Assembly: GCF_009765355.1 (NCBI RefSeq)
Contig: NZ_VTHK01000054.1
Location: forward strand, 1 to 56,384
Reading direction: 5' to 3'
Length of the DNA: 56,384 nt
DNA from: Amycolatopsis anabasis
GTDB taxonomy: Bacteria > Actinomycetota > Actinomycetes > Mycobacteriales > Pseudonocardiaceae
This document shows positions 39,143-47,429 of the stretch, one piece after another (position 1 is the first letter of the stretch; each line of letters opens with the position of its first letter). Made by a program: the position numbers and the translations under genes. The notes below the pieces were generated by a model. That model did no database searches, was not told where the DNA came from, and was given only the letters and a program-made list of their open reading frames with translations.

Positions 39143-41476
39143 TTAGCAGGCGCCGTCGTCGCGCCAGACGGCCCACGAGCGGGGGTCGCCCGGTTCGGCG
39201 CCGGTCGACCAGTACGTGGCCGTCCACTTGTGACCGTTGTGCGACACCACGTCGTCCGGTGCGTAAGGAGCGGCGGCGTCCCAGGCCGGGATCCCGTCAC
39301 AGGTCGGCGGGGTGCTGTCCTCGATGGTCAGGGAGAGCAGCACGTCGTGGTCGATGTCGGCGCCGTCGCCGCGGATGACCACCTGGCTCGCACCGGGCGG
39401 GGCCTCCGCGGTCGTGGCGATGGTCAGCGTCGCCGAACCACCCGATTCGATGGTCGCCGGTTCGAACGTCGCGGTCGTCCCCGCGGGGAGTTTCGCGGCG
39501 CTGAGCGCCACCGGCTGGGCGACGCCTCCGGTGATCTGGGTGCCGACGCTGACCTGGACGGACGCGCCCGGTCGCACGGTCACCGACGCCGGGTTCAACG
39601 AGATCGAGAAGTCGTTGCCCTGGCTGGCGCCCACCGTCAGCGTGTACTGCACGGTGTGGTCGGCACTCGCGCCGTCACCGGTGATGGTGATCGGGTAGTT
39701 CCCGGTCGGCGTGTCCGCCGCGGTGGTGACGGCGAGGGTGGCCGAGGCGTCGGAGGTGACCGAGGCCGGAGTGAACGTGGCCTTCGCACCCGCGGGCAGG
39801 CCGGTCGCGGTGAAGGTCACCTGCTGCGGGCTGCCTTGCGTGGTGCGGGTGGCCACGGTGGTCGTCGCGGTCTGGCCGGGTTCGACCCGCCCGCTCGCCG
39901 GGGTGACCGTCAGTTCGAAATCGGCGGTCGCCGTGCACGTGGTCGGTTCACCCGGCGCGGTCGTCACGCTGATCGCGTCCCACGCGGCCTTGGTGGTGTT
40001 GAACTCCGTGCAGCTGTTCGGGAACAGGGCCAGCGCGGCTTCCAGGGTCGCCTTGCGGGCGGCCTTGTGGTTCCAGCCGGAGGTCTTCTTCAGCAGGCCG
40101 TTGTAGAAGATCTTCGCGGCCTTCTGGACGCCGATGCCGGTGATCGAGGAGTTGTTGCAGGTCGGGCTGTTCGGCTTGCCGCCGCCCGGGCTGGTGCCCT
40201 CGGCGAGCAGGTAGAACCAGTGGTTCTGCGGACCCGCCGCCTTGTGCACCTCGGTGTTCGGGATGGAGGAGGAGTAGCAGTTGGGGTCGTTCTTCCGGGA
40301 CGGGTCGTACATGATCCGGATCGGGCCGAACCCGGTGATCTTCTCGCCCACCTCGTAGTCCGGCGGATCGTCCGGGCTGTTGGCGTAGGCCTCGGTGACC
40401 GCGCCGAAGATGTCGCCGGTGGACTCGTTCAGGCCGCCGTTCTCGTTGCCCGAACCCGCGCCACCGGGCGTGGTCTGGAAGATCGCGTGCCCGTACTCGT
40501 GCGCGACGACGTCGATGCTGGTCAGCTGGGGCCCGTTGGTCACCCGGCCGAACTGCGCTTCGGAGCCGGTCCAGAACGCGTTGACCTGGTTGAGGCCGAC
40601 CCAGCCGGGGAAACCGCGGCCCTGACCGTTGATGCCGTTGCGGCCCACCCAGTCGCGCAGCATGTCCCATTCCTTGGCCGCGCCGAAGAGCACGTCGACG
40701 CAGCCGGTTTCCAGATCGGACGCGGTTCCGTTGCCCCAGCTGTCGTCCGCGCCGGTGAAGACCCGCTTGGGCGACAACGGTCCGCAGCTGATCCCGGGCC
40801 GCTTGGAGTCGGTCATCGAGAACTGCCCACCGGTGGCCGTGGTGTCGAGCTGCACCGACTTGTAGTGGAAGCCGCTCCCGGTGCCCGCGCGGACCTCGTC
40901 ACTGGTCTCCAGGACCGCGCCGGTGTGCGCGTCGACGAACACGTGCAACCTGCTCGGGGTGTCGCCGTTGGCTCCGGTGACCACCACCTCGTAGGCCAGC
41001 CGCTGGGCGTCCCGGGAAAGGACGACCAGTGCCGGGGTGGTACTGCTGTCCACTGTGGATAGTTGGGCGCGGGCGGTGGCGGCGGCCCGTTCGGCGGGGA
41101 CGGCGGCCGCGGTGTCCACGCTGATCGGCGCGGGCGTGGCGGCGGTGGTGTCCCGGACCTTGCCATGGGCGTCGGTGACCACCACCGCGTCCCCGCCGAT
41201 GACCGGGAGGCCGCGGTAGGTGCGTTCGTAGGCGGCGTAGAACAGTCCGCCGCCGCCAGGCGTCACGCTGACGCGCTGGTACTGGTCGTCCGGGCCACGG
41301 CGGAGTTCGTCGTAACCCGCGGAGGCGGCCAGATCGGCCGCTTTCGTCGCGAGGGTCAGGGGGTCGGGTGTCGGTCGCGGCTGCGGCGTCCCTTGTGCGG
41401 ACGCGGGAAGCGCGACCAGGACGGCCAGGCCGGTCAAGGCGGCCGCGGCCAAGCTGAGCAGGGGTCTGGTTCGCAC
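39143..41476 (-). CDS. Secreted M4 (thermolysin-like) metalloprotease with chitin-binding C-terminus
   Basis: A 777-residue exported zinc protease. A signal peptide covers about 1-27, an FTP/PepSY-type propeptide about 35-195, the M4 catalytic domain about 200-520, two roughly 90-residue beta-sandwich repeats (from about 525 and 630, each with a PxSxxVxPG-like pattern), and a CBM5/12-type domain at the end (AWDAAAPYAPDDVVSHNG, then WTATYWSTGAEPG and WAVW). Zinc ligands are H326 and H330 of HEYGH and E351 of NESTGDIFG. The start is GTG with a GGAG site about 10 bases before it. A chitin-binding module on a protease suggests it is anchored on chitin, degrading protein bound in fungal or arthropod material; with the nearby LPMO it may form a small chitin-use region. 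Confidence 0.9.
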   Translation of the reverse strand: MRTRPLLSLAAAALTGLAVLVALPASAQGTPQPRPTPDPLTLATKAADLAASAGYDELRRGPDDQYQRVSVTPGGGGLFYAAYERTYRGLPVIGGDAVVVTDAHGKVRDTTAATPAPISVDTAAAVPAERAAATARAQLSTVDSSTTPALVVLSRDAQRLAYEVVVTGANGDTPSRLHVFVDAHTGAVLETSDEVRAGTGSGFHYKSVQLDTTATGGQFSMTDSKRPGISCGPLSPKRVFTGADDSWGNGTASDLETGCVDVLFGAAKEWDMLRDWVGRNGINGQGRGFPGWVGLNQVNAFWTGSEAQFGRVTNGPQLTSIDVVAHEYGHAIFQTTPGGAGSGNENGGLNESTGDIFGAVTEAYANSPDDPPDYEVGEKITGFGPIRIMYDPSRKNDPNCYSSSIPNTEVHKAAGPQNHWFYLLAEGTSPGGGKPNSPTCNNSSITGIGVQKAAKIFYNGLLKKTSGWNHKAARKATLEAALALFPNSCTEFNTTKAAWDAISVTTAPGEPTTCTATADFELTVTPASGRVEPGQTATTTVATRTTQGSPQQVTFTATGLPAGAKATFTPASVTSDASATLAVTTAADTPTGNYPITITGDGASADHTVQYTLTVGASQGNDFSISLNPASVTVRPGASVQVSVGTQITGGVAQPVALSAAKLPAGTTATFEPATIESGGSATLTIATTAEAPPGASQVVIRGDGADIDHDVLLSLTIEDSTPPTCDGIPAWDAAAPYAPDDVVSHNGHKWTATYWSTGAEPGDPRSWAVWRDDGAC

Positions 41477-41736
41477 GGTCGTACTCCGGGGTGCAGGGTG
41501 GACTGGACAAACGAGTCATTTCGGGGTCGTGTCCAGTGGGGTTAACCAAAGTTATTTCCTTTGGCGCATTTGAGTTAAAACCGGGCGGGATGCGCCGTCA
41601 ATGCGCCGTTCGGCCGCAATGGTCTGGACCAGTTCTGTTTCTTATGCGTACGCGATCAAACGGGTTATGGCCCCGGCGTTCCGGTGAGTGAAAGCGCGGC
41701 GCGACGGCCGTCGCCGCGCGATGCCACGCTTCCGGC
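41477..41736. promoter_or_regulatory. Divergent control region: metalloprotease / SDR
   Basis: A 260-base gap between divergent genes, with an AT-richer core at about 41540-41585. It holds two inverted repeats: ACTGGAC (41502-41508) with GTCCAGT (41531-41537), and CCAAAG (41546-41551) with CTTTGG (41559-41564). These are plausible operators; no clear -35/-10 pair could be fixed. Confidence 0.4.
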
Positions 41737-42492
41737 ATGGAACTGGACGGCAAGGTCTGCGTGATCACCGGGGGAGCGGGCAGCATCGGACTCGCCGCCG
41801 CGCGGTTGTTCGTCGCCGAAGGCGCGCGGGTGATGCTGGCCGATCTCGACGAAACCGCGCTGCGGTCGGCGGTCGCCGAACTCGGCGCGGATCGGGCCGG
41901 GTGGCAGGTCGCCGACGCGGCCGACGAGGAGCAGATCGCGGCGTGCTTCGACGCGGCACGGAACCGCTGGGGCGGGGTCGACGTGGTGCTCGCCAACGCC
42001 GGGATCACCGGCACGATCGCCCCGGTGACCGAATACCCGGCCGACGAGTTCGACCGCGTGTACCGGGTGCACGTGCGCGGTGCGTTCCTCACCTGCAAGC
42101 ACGGGCTGCGGACGATGCACGACGGTGGCAGCGTGATCATCGTGTCCAGCGTCGCCGGGCTGCGCGGCGATCCGGGGGTTTCTGCCTACATCACCGCGAA
42201 ACACGCGCAGATCGGGTTGATGCGGTCGGTGGCCAAGGAGGCGGCGGAACGCGGGATCCGGGTCAACACCCTGCACCCCGGGCCGGTGGACAACGGATTC
42301 CAGCACGGTTTGGAAGACCGCCTCGGCAAGGTGCTCGGCACCGACGCGACCGCCTTCTTCGACCGGCAGATCCCGCTCGGACGGCATGCGGCGCCGACCG
42401 AGATCGCCCGCTCGCTGCTCTACCTCGCCTCGGCGCAGAGCAGTTTCACCACCGGCAGCACGCTCGTCGTGGACGGCGGTATGAGCGGCTGA
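41737..42492 (+). CDS. SDR family oxidoreductase
   Basis: A 251-residue classical SDR: TGGAGSIG (11-18), an acidic D36 after the second beta strand pointing to NAD(H), NAG at 87-89, and S138, Y151, K155 as catalytic residues. The C-terminal GSTLVVDGGMSG is standard for the family. It resembles 3-oxoacyl-ACP reductase/alcohol dehydrogenase-type members. The next gene follows after 56 bases on the same strand and may be co-transcribed. Substrate unknown. Confidence 0.85.
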   Translation: MELDGKVCVITGGAGSIGLAAARLFVAEGARVMLADLDETALRSAVAELGADRAGWQVADAADEEQIAACFDAARNRWGGVDVVLANAGITGTIAPVTEYPADEFDRVYRVHVRGAFLTCKHGLRTMHDGGSVIIVSSVAGLRGDPGVSAYITAKHAQIGLMRSVAKEAAERGIRVNTLHPGPVDNGFQHGLEDRLGKVLGTDATAFFDRQIPLGRHAAPTEIARSLLYLASAQSSFTTGSTLVVDGGMSG

Positions 42493-42548
42493 ACGCGAGC
42501 CGTACCCGAAACCAACTGACGAGTAGTTCCGTGTGCGATGATCGCTTG

Positions 42549-43859
42549 ATGGACGACATACCACGCCGGGCCGGGCGGCGTACGGCCATGCTCGCGAGCG
42601 TGCCGCTGGGCATGGCCGGACGGGCGGTCGGTGGCTGGGCGCGGCGCATGGCCGGCGGCACGGCCGAGGAGATCAACGCCGAACTGGCCGCCCGCGCCGC
42701 CGAGCAGATCTTCGAGGTGCTCGGCCAGCTCAAGGGCGGGGCGATGAAACTCGGGCAGGCGCTGAGCGTCTTCGAGGCCGCGGTGCCCGACGAGCTGGCC
42801 GCGCCCTACCGCGAGGCGCTGACCAAACTGCAGGCCGAGGCGCCGCCGATGCCGGCCGACGCGGTGCACGCGGTGCTCACCGAACAGCTCGGCGCGTCCT
42901 GGCGGAAGCGGTTCGCCGAATTCGACGACACCCCGGCCGCCGCGGCCAGCATCGGGCAGGTGCACCGCGCGATCTGGCACGACGGCCGCGAGGTGGCGGT
43001 CAAGGTGCAGTACCCGGGGGCGAAGGAGGCGTTGCTGGCCGATTTGCGCCAGTTGCGCCGTTTCAGCCGGATCGTCCAGCCGCTGATGCCCGCGGTGGCG
43101 GTCAAACCGCTGGTGGCCGAGCTGACCGACCGGATGATCGAGGAACTCGACTACCGCGCCGAGGCCGACCACCAGCGCGCCTTCGCGGCGGGTTTCCGGG
43201 ACGATCCGCACGTCTTCGTGCCCCGCGTCCTGGCCAGCGCGCCGAAGGTGCTGGTGATGGAGTGGGTGATCGGCACGCCGCTGGCCAAGGTCATCGCGTC
43301 CGGGGACCAGCGGACCCGCGACCGGTTCGCCTGGCTGTTCGCCGATTTCCACTATTCCTCCGCGGACCGGGTCGAGCGGCTGCACGTGGATCCGCATCCG
43401 GGCAACTACCTGCTGCTCGGCGACGGCCGCCTCGGCGTGCTCGATTTCGGCGCGGTCGGCCGGATGCCCGGCGGGGTGCCGTGGACGCTCGGCCGCATCC
43501 TCCGGCTGGCGGTGGACGGGCGGCCCGGCGAACTGCTCGACCTGTTGCGCGAGGAGAACTTCGTCCAGCCGGGGATCGACGTGCGGGCCGAGGACGTGCT
43601 CCGCTACCTCGCGCCGCTGGTCACCCCGATCCAGGAGGAGACGTTCCACTTCACGCGGGACTGGTTACGGGCGCAGGCCGAGCGGATGGGCGACATCCGG
43701 CGGCCCGAGTTCACCATCAGCCGATCGATCAACCTGCCGCCGCAGCACCTGATGCTGCTGCGCGCCACCGGGAGTTCGGCGGCGATCCTGTGCCAGCTCG
43801 AAGCGGAGGTCGCCATGCGGGGAATCTTCCAGGAGCGGCTCAACGGATTCCGGGAATAG
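42549..43859 (+). CDS. ABC1/UbiB (AarF)-family atypical kinase
   Basis: A 436-residue protein with the marks of the UbiB family: KLGQ (67-70) in the helical N-terminal extension, the alanine-rich nucleotide loop TPAAAASIGQVH (128-139) in place of a glycine loop, K152 (VAVKVQYP), DPHPGN (281-286) and DFG (299-301). Members elsewhere support isoprenoid quinone synthesis or lipid balance, using ATPase activity; actinobacterial paralogues are mostly uncharacterised. No membrane anchor is evident. A carbamoyltransferase gene follows 45 bases later. Confidence 0.85.
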   Translation: MDDIPRRAGRRTAMLASVPLGMAGRAVGGWARRMAGGTAEEINAELAARAAEQIFEVLGQLKGGAMKLGQALSVFEAAVPDELAAPYREALTKLQAEAPPMPADAVHAVLTEQLGASWRKRFAEFDDTPAAAASIGQVHRAIWHDGREVAVKVQYPGAKEALLADLRQLRRFSRIVQPLMPAVAVKPLVAELTDRMIEELDYRAEADHQRAFAAGFRDDPHVFVPRVLASAPKVLVMEWVIGTPLAKVIASGDQRTRDRFAWLFADFHYSSADRVERLHVDPHPGNYLLLGDGRLGVLDFGAVGRMPGGVPWTLGRILRLAVDGRPGELLDLLREENFVQPGIDVRAEDVLRYLAPLVTPIQEETFHFTRDWLRAQAERMGDIRRPEFTISRSINLPPQHLMLLRATGSSAAILCQLEAEVAMRGIFQERLNGFRE

Positions 43860-43904
43860 CGGCGCCGTGGTTGGCTGGGTAGGCGACCACACCTGGAGGC
43901 ATCC

Positions 43905-44822
43905 GTGCAGGATCTGCTCACCACGGCGGAACTGACCCCCGCCGGCTTCGCCGATCTGATGGAATTGACCGCCCGCTTCGCCGAGGATCCCGTGCGCGAT
44001 CCGGATCTGCTGCGAAACCGCTTGGTGGGCCTGCATTTCACCAATCCGTCGACCCGGACGCGGGTGTCCACCGAAGCCGCGGTGGTGCGGCTGGGCGGAA
44101 CCACCACCACGCTGTCGCCGAACGATCTGCAACTCGGCCGCGGGGAAACCATCGAGGACACCGCCCGGGTGCTTTCCGGCTACCTGGCCGCTCTGGTCAT
44201 CCGCACCTCCTCGGATACGGAACTCGCGCGCTTCGCGGCCGCGGCCACGATTCCGGTGATCAACGCGTGCACCGACGGCCACCACCCGCTGCAGAGCCTG
44301 ACCGATCTGTTCACGCTGCGGCAGTTGTTCCCGGATCCGCGCGGCCGCCGGATCGCCTACGTCGGCGCGGGCACCAATGTGGCCGTCAGCCTGGCGCAGG
44401 CCGCCGCACTGTCCGAAGTGGACATCGCACTGGCGACACCGGAGGCGTACCCGCCGGACGCGGACGGCATCCGGGCCGCCGAGCGGATCGCCGCGTCCCA
44501 GGGCACCGCGGTCGTGCGGACCGGTGATCCGGCCGAGGCGGTCCGCGGAGCCAGTGCGGTGTACACCGACGTGTGGCTGTCCATGGGCGACCCGCCGGAG
44601 GAGGCCGCGGCCCGGAGAGCCGCGCTGACGCCGTACCGGGTGGACGACGCGCTGCTGGGGCTGGCGTTGCCGGAAGCGGTCTTCCTGCACTGCCTTCCGG
44701 CACACCGCGGCGAGGAGGTGACCGCCGAGGTGATCGACGGTCCGCGGTCGGTGGTGTTCCGGCAGGCCGCCAACCGGCAGCCGGTCGCCCAGGCGGTGCT
44801 GCACCACCTGCTGTCGGCGTGA
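43905..44822 (+). CDS. Ornithine carbamoyltransferase (stand-alone)
   Basis: A 305-residue enzyme that should convert ornithine and carbamoyl phosphate to citrulline. STRTR (49-53) and HPLQ (127-130) bind carbamoyl phosphate, SMG (226-228) and HCLPAHRGEEV (262-272) form the ornithine side. The GTG start has GGAGG five bases upstream. It is not in an arginine operon: neighbours are a UbiB kinase and a TetR regulator, so it is either a relocated argF or a paralogue for special supply of citrulline. FTNPSTRTR replaces the usual FxKxSTRTR, losing the lysine two residues before the serine. Relation to the NRPS is only a possibility. Confidence 0.85.
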   Translation: MQDLLTTAELTPAGFADLMELTARFAEDPVRDPDLLRNRLVGLHFTNPSTRTRVSTEAAVVRLGGTTTTLSPNDLQLGRGETIEDTARVLSGYLAALVIRTSSDTELARFAAAATIPVINACTDGHHPLQSLTDLFTLRQLFPDPRGRRIAYVGAGTNVAVSLAQAAALSEVDIALATPEAYPPDADGIRAAERIAASQGTAVVRTGDPAEAVRGASAVYTDVWLSMGDPPEEAAARRAALTPYRVDDALLGLALPEAVFLHCLPAHRGEEVTAEVIDGPRSVVFRQAANRQPVAQAVLHHLLSA

Positions 44823-44852
44823 CCGCGGACGGCGATCGGTTCGGGTTCGGGT

Positions 44853-45455
44853 TCAGCGTTGTGGTTCGCGCAGGACACCGGAGATGACCGTGGTCACCAT
44901 CTTGCGCACCGCGCCGGGTTCCGGCGGGGTGCCCTTCCGGTCGGCGAACAGCAGGTGCCCGGCCCCGATCAGGGTGGGCGCGAGCGCGTCGATGTCGGCG
45001 TCCGCCGCGATGCGGCCCAGTTCGCGCTCCGCGGTGAGGTAGGAGCCGATCATGGTCGCGGCTTCCGCCAGGAGCGGCACGCCGACCGGCCAGGTCTCGC
45101 GCAGCCGGGCGCGCAACTCGTCGCGGAAGGTGACCAGGGCGACGATCGCGACCGCGACCGAGCCGAACAGGGTGGTGAGCCCGTCCGCGAGATTGCCGGT
45201 GACGGTGCCGGTTCCGGCGGACGCGTGCAGGGCGACGGCCTGCAGGTCGATCCGGTTGACGCGGTCGTACACGAGTTCGGCGAGGAAGGCGTCGAAGTCC
45301 GCGAAGTGCCGGTGCAGCACACCCTTGGCGCAGCCCGCCTCGGTGGTGACCGCGCGGCTGGTCAGCGCGCTCGGCCCGTCCCGCAGGAGGACCCGCTCGG
45401 CGGCGTCGAAGAGCTGTTCGCGCACATCGCGGATGGCCACCCCGGTTGCCACCAC
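44853..45455 (-). CDS. TetR-family transcriptional regulator
   Basis: A 200-residue regulator. The N-terminal helix-turn-helix spans about residues 10-60 (QLFDAAERVLLRDGPSAL, then AVTTEAGCAKGVLHRHF, then FLAELV), followed by an all-helical ligand domain. Starts at GTG 45455, close to a divergent methyltransferase gene. The gap holds two nearly identical palindromes that are its likely operators, so it probably represses itself and the methyltransferase until a ligand binds. Ligand unknown. It ends 30 bases from the stop of the convergent carbamoyltransferase gene; the gap carries a short TTCGGG-like repeat. Confidence 0.85.
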   Translation of the reverse strand: MVATGVAIRDVREQLFDAAERVLLRDGPSALTSRAVTTEAGCAKGVLHRHFADFDAFLAELVYDRVNRIDLQAVALHASAGTGTVTGNLADGLTTLFGSVAVAIVALVTFRDELRARLRETWPVGVPLLAEAATMIGSYLTAERELGRIAADADIDALAPTLIGAGHLLFADRKGTPPEPGAVRKMVTTVISGVLREPQR

Positions 45456-45482
45456 GCCTCACCCCTTCCGTACCCGTTGTCG

Positions 45483-45519
45483 AGTGGGCAGATGCCCACT
45501 ATGGTGGGCAAGTGCCCAC
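45483..45519. promoter_or_regulatory. Double palindromic operator (TetR-type)
   Basis: AGTGGGCA-GA-TGCCCACT (45483-45500) and GTGGGCA-AG-TGCCCAC (45504-45519) are two copies of one palindrome, centres 20 bases apart, i.e. about two helical turns. They fill the space between the divergent TetR gene and the methyltransferase and the second covers the methyltransferase start codon. Confidence 0.75.
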
Positions 45520-46333
45520 GCTACCTCAGGAACATCCTTCCGAACGCGAGCTTCATCAACAACGCCAGGTCGCGGAATCCTTCGGCACGGACGCCGAACG
45601 CTACGACCGCGCCCGGCCCCGCTATCCCGACGCGCTGGTGGACCGGATCGTCGCCACCAGCCCCGGGCGCGACTTCCTCGACGTCGGCTGCGGCACCGGT
45701 ATCGAAGCCCGGCAGTTCCAGGCGGCCGGTTGCACGGTGCTGGGCGTCGAACCCGACGCGCGGATGGCCGATTTCGCGCGGCGCAGCGGGATCCAGGTCG
45801 ACGTGGCGACCTTCGAAACCTGGGAACCCGGCGGCCGGACGTTCGACGCGGTCGTCTCCGGGCAGGCCTGGCACTGGGTGGACCCGGTCGCGGGCGCGGC
45901 CAAGGCGGCGCGGGTGCTGCGACCCGGCGGTTCGCTGACCTCGTTCTGGCACGTGTACGAGCCCCCGGCCGAGGTGCGGGACGCCTTCTTCGCGGTCTAC
46001 CAGCGCGTGGTGCCCGATTCGCCGTTCAAGATCCAGTGGAACAAACAGGGCATGGACGAGTACCGGGCAATGCTCACCAGGGCCGCCGACGGTATGCACC
46101 AGGCGGGCGGGTTCGGCGAGCCGGAACGGTGGCGATTCGAGTGGGAGCGGTCCTACACCCGGGAGGAGTGGCTGGACCTGCTGCCCACGACCGGCGGCCT
46201 CACCCGGCTCCCGGCGGACAAGCTGGCCGAGGTGCTGGCGGCCGTCGGAGCCGCGATCGACGAGATCGGGGGTGGCTTCACGATGCGGTTCACCACGGTG
46301 GCCGTCACCGCGGCGCGAACCGGCGCCAGCTGA
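45512..46333 (+). CDS. SAM-dependent methyltransferase (class I)
   Basis: A 273-residue enzyme with motif I DVGCGTG (57-63), an acidic residue at the end of strand 2 (GVEPDARM), and motif IV region VVSGQAWHWVDP, the pattern of Methyltransf_11/UbiE-like small-molecule methyltransferases. The GTG at 45512 gives a sensible N-terminus (ESFGTDAERYDRARPRYP); the open frame extends to 45446, but that would run into the TetR gene start. The start codon lies inside the second operator palindrome, so the transcript may be leaderless or nearly so. Acceptor unknown; control by the divergent TetR protein is likely. Confidence 0.8.
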   Translation: MPTLPQEHPSERELHQQRQVAESFGTDAERYDRARPRYPDALVDRIVATSPGRDFLDVGCGTGIEARQFQAAGCTVLGVEPDARMADFARRSGIQVDVATFETWEPGGRTFDAVVSGQAWHWVDPVAGAAKAARVLRPGGSLTSFWHVYEPPAEVRDAFFAVYQRVVPDSPFKIQWNKQGMDEYRAMLTRAADGMHQAGGFGEPERWRFEWERSYTREEWLDLLPTTGGLTRLPADKLAEVLAAVGAAIDEIGGGFTMRFTTVAVTAARTGAS

Positions 46334-46362
46334 TCCGGCGGCGCGTTCCCGGACAACACGGC

Positions 46363-46394
46363 GGGGCGGACGACATTCGCACGTCGTCCGCCCC
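46363..46394. terminator. Bidirectional terminator hairpin
   Basis: A perfect 12-bp stem, GGGGCGGACGAC (46363-46374) with its complement (46383-46394), 8-base loop, between the convergent methyltransferase and reductase genes. Confidence 0.75.
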
Positions 46395-46408
46395 GTACCG
46401 GGTGCCGA

Positions 46409-47287
46409 TTACGCCGACGGCTTCTTGATCACCTCGATCAGGCTCGTCCAGCTGTCCTTGCCGTGACCGGCGGCGATCGCGCGGTCGTACTGCGCGCGCA
46501 CCGCTTCGGGCAGGCCCTGGTCGATGCCCGCGTCGCGGCTGGCGCCGACGATGTGGTCCGCGGTCGCGCCCATCATGATCGCGGTCGCCAGTTCGCCGGG
46601 GTGGCGGCCCGCGTCGATCGCCTCCGCGGCTTCGGACAGGTACGACCCCAACTCGTCGAAGTTCGACGCCGCCCAGGGCAGGAACTCCTTCGCCGACACC
46701 CCGGCCGAACCCACCAGCGCGGTGGCGTGCAGGTAGGCCGACAGGGAGGTCAGGAAGATGTCCAGCTGCGCCTGGTAGAACAGCTGCGCGAGGCCGTGGT
46801 CCTCGCCCACGTAGTCCGGCCGCCCGATCAGGGCCAGCGTGTCGCGGTGCTGGTCGAACGCCGCGCGCGGCCCGCTGTAGAACACGTAGGCGCCTTCCTG
46901 GCCCACCAGCGGGGCCGGGACCATGACGCCTCCGGTGAGGAAGGTCGCGCCGCGTTCGGCGGCCCACGCGGCGGCCTCGCGGGTCTTCGCCGGGGTGTCC
47001 GAGCTGAGGTTGACCAGCACGCGGCCGGACAGTTCGTCCTCGGCCTGGCCGAGGATGTCGTACATCGCCTGGTAGTCGGTCAGGCTGAGCAGCACCAGCC
47101 CGCTCGCGGCGACCGCTTCGGCCGGACTGGTCGCCCGGACCGCGCCCTGCGCGACGACCCCGTCCGCCCGGCTCGCCGTGCGGTTCCACACGGTCACCGG
47201 GTGGTCGTTGCCGAGCAGGACCGTGACCATCGCCTGCCCCATCGGGCCCAGACCGATCAGGGTCACCGGTGACTTCTTCGCACCCAT
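46409..47287 (-). CDS. NAD(P)-binding reductase of the imine reductase / 6-phosphogluconate dehydrogenase type
   Basis: A 292-residue protein with a Rossmann domain (IGLGPMGQAM, 11-20; then TVWNRT, 32-37, whose N-R-T pattern suits NADPH) and an all-helical C-terminal domain that dimerises by domain swapping in this family. Length and the segment around 166-195 (HGLAQLFYQAQLDIFLT) fit imine reductases, where the key residue is Asp or Tyr; Y171 falls at about that position, suggesting a Tyr-type enzyme. The ATG at 47287 is chosen because GAGGAACGAAGAA precedes it; a longer frame to 47350 adds residues without homology features. It may instead be a 3-hydroxyacid dehydrogenase; the usual catalytic lysine of those is not seen. 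Confidence 0.75.
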   Translation of the reverse strand: MGAKKSPVTLIGLGPMGQAMVTVLLGNDHPVTVWNRTASRADGVVAQGAVRATSPAEAVAASGLVLLSLTDYQAMYDILGQAEDELSGRVLVNLSSDTPAKTREAAAWAAERGATFLTGGVMVPAPLVGQEGAYVFYSGPRAAFDQHRDTLALIGRPDYVGEDHGLAQLFYQAQLDIFLTSLSAYLHATALVGSAGVSAKEFLPWAASNFDELGSYLSEAAEAIDAGRHPGELATAIMMGATADHIVGASRDAGIDQGLPEAVRAQYDRAIAAGHGKDSWTSLIEVIKKPSA

Positions 47288-47414
47288 GGTTCTTCGTTCC
47301 TCGCTACTCGATGATCCTCGCGGCGCGGATTTCGCGCCGTCGTGGTCCACTCTGGTGACCGGCGCGCACGGTTCGCTGCGGGTTCGCGCACGACGGGCTG
47401 TCGGTGTCCCTGGT

Positions 47415-47429
47415 TAGGGTGTGTCCGTG
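47415..47429 (+). promoter_or_regulatory. Probable -10 box of a leaderless transcript
   Basis: TAGGGT (47415-47420) fits the actinobacterial -10 pattern TANNNT and ends six bases before GTG 47427, the spacing expected if transcription starts at the start codon itself. No good Shine-Dalgarno sequence is present. Confidence 0.4.

Noticed and set aside
38151..42492. The two SDR genes as tailoring enzymes of the peptide
   Set aside because: They are separated from the operon by the LPMO and terminators and show no feature linking them to amino acid or peptide modification.
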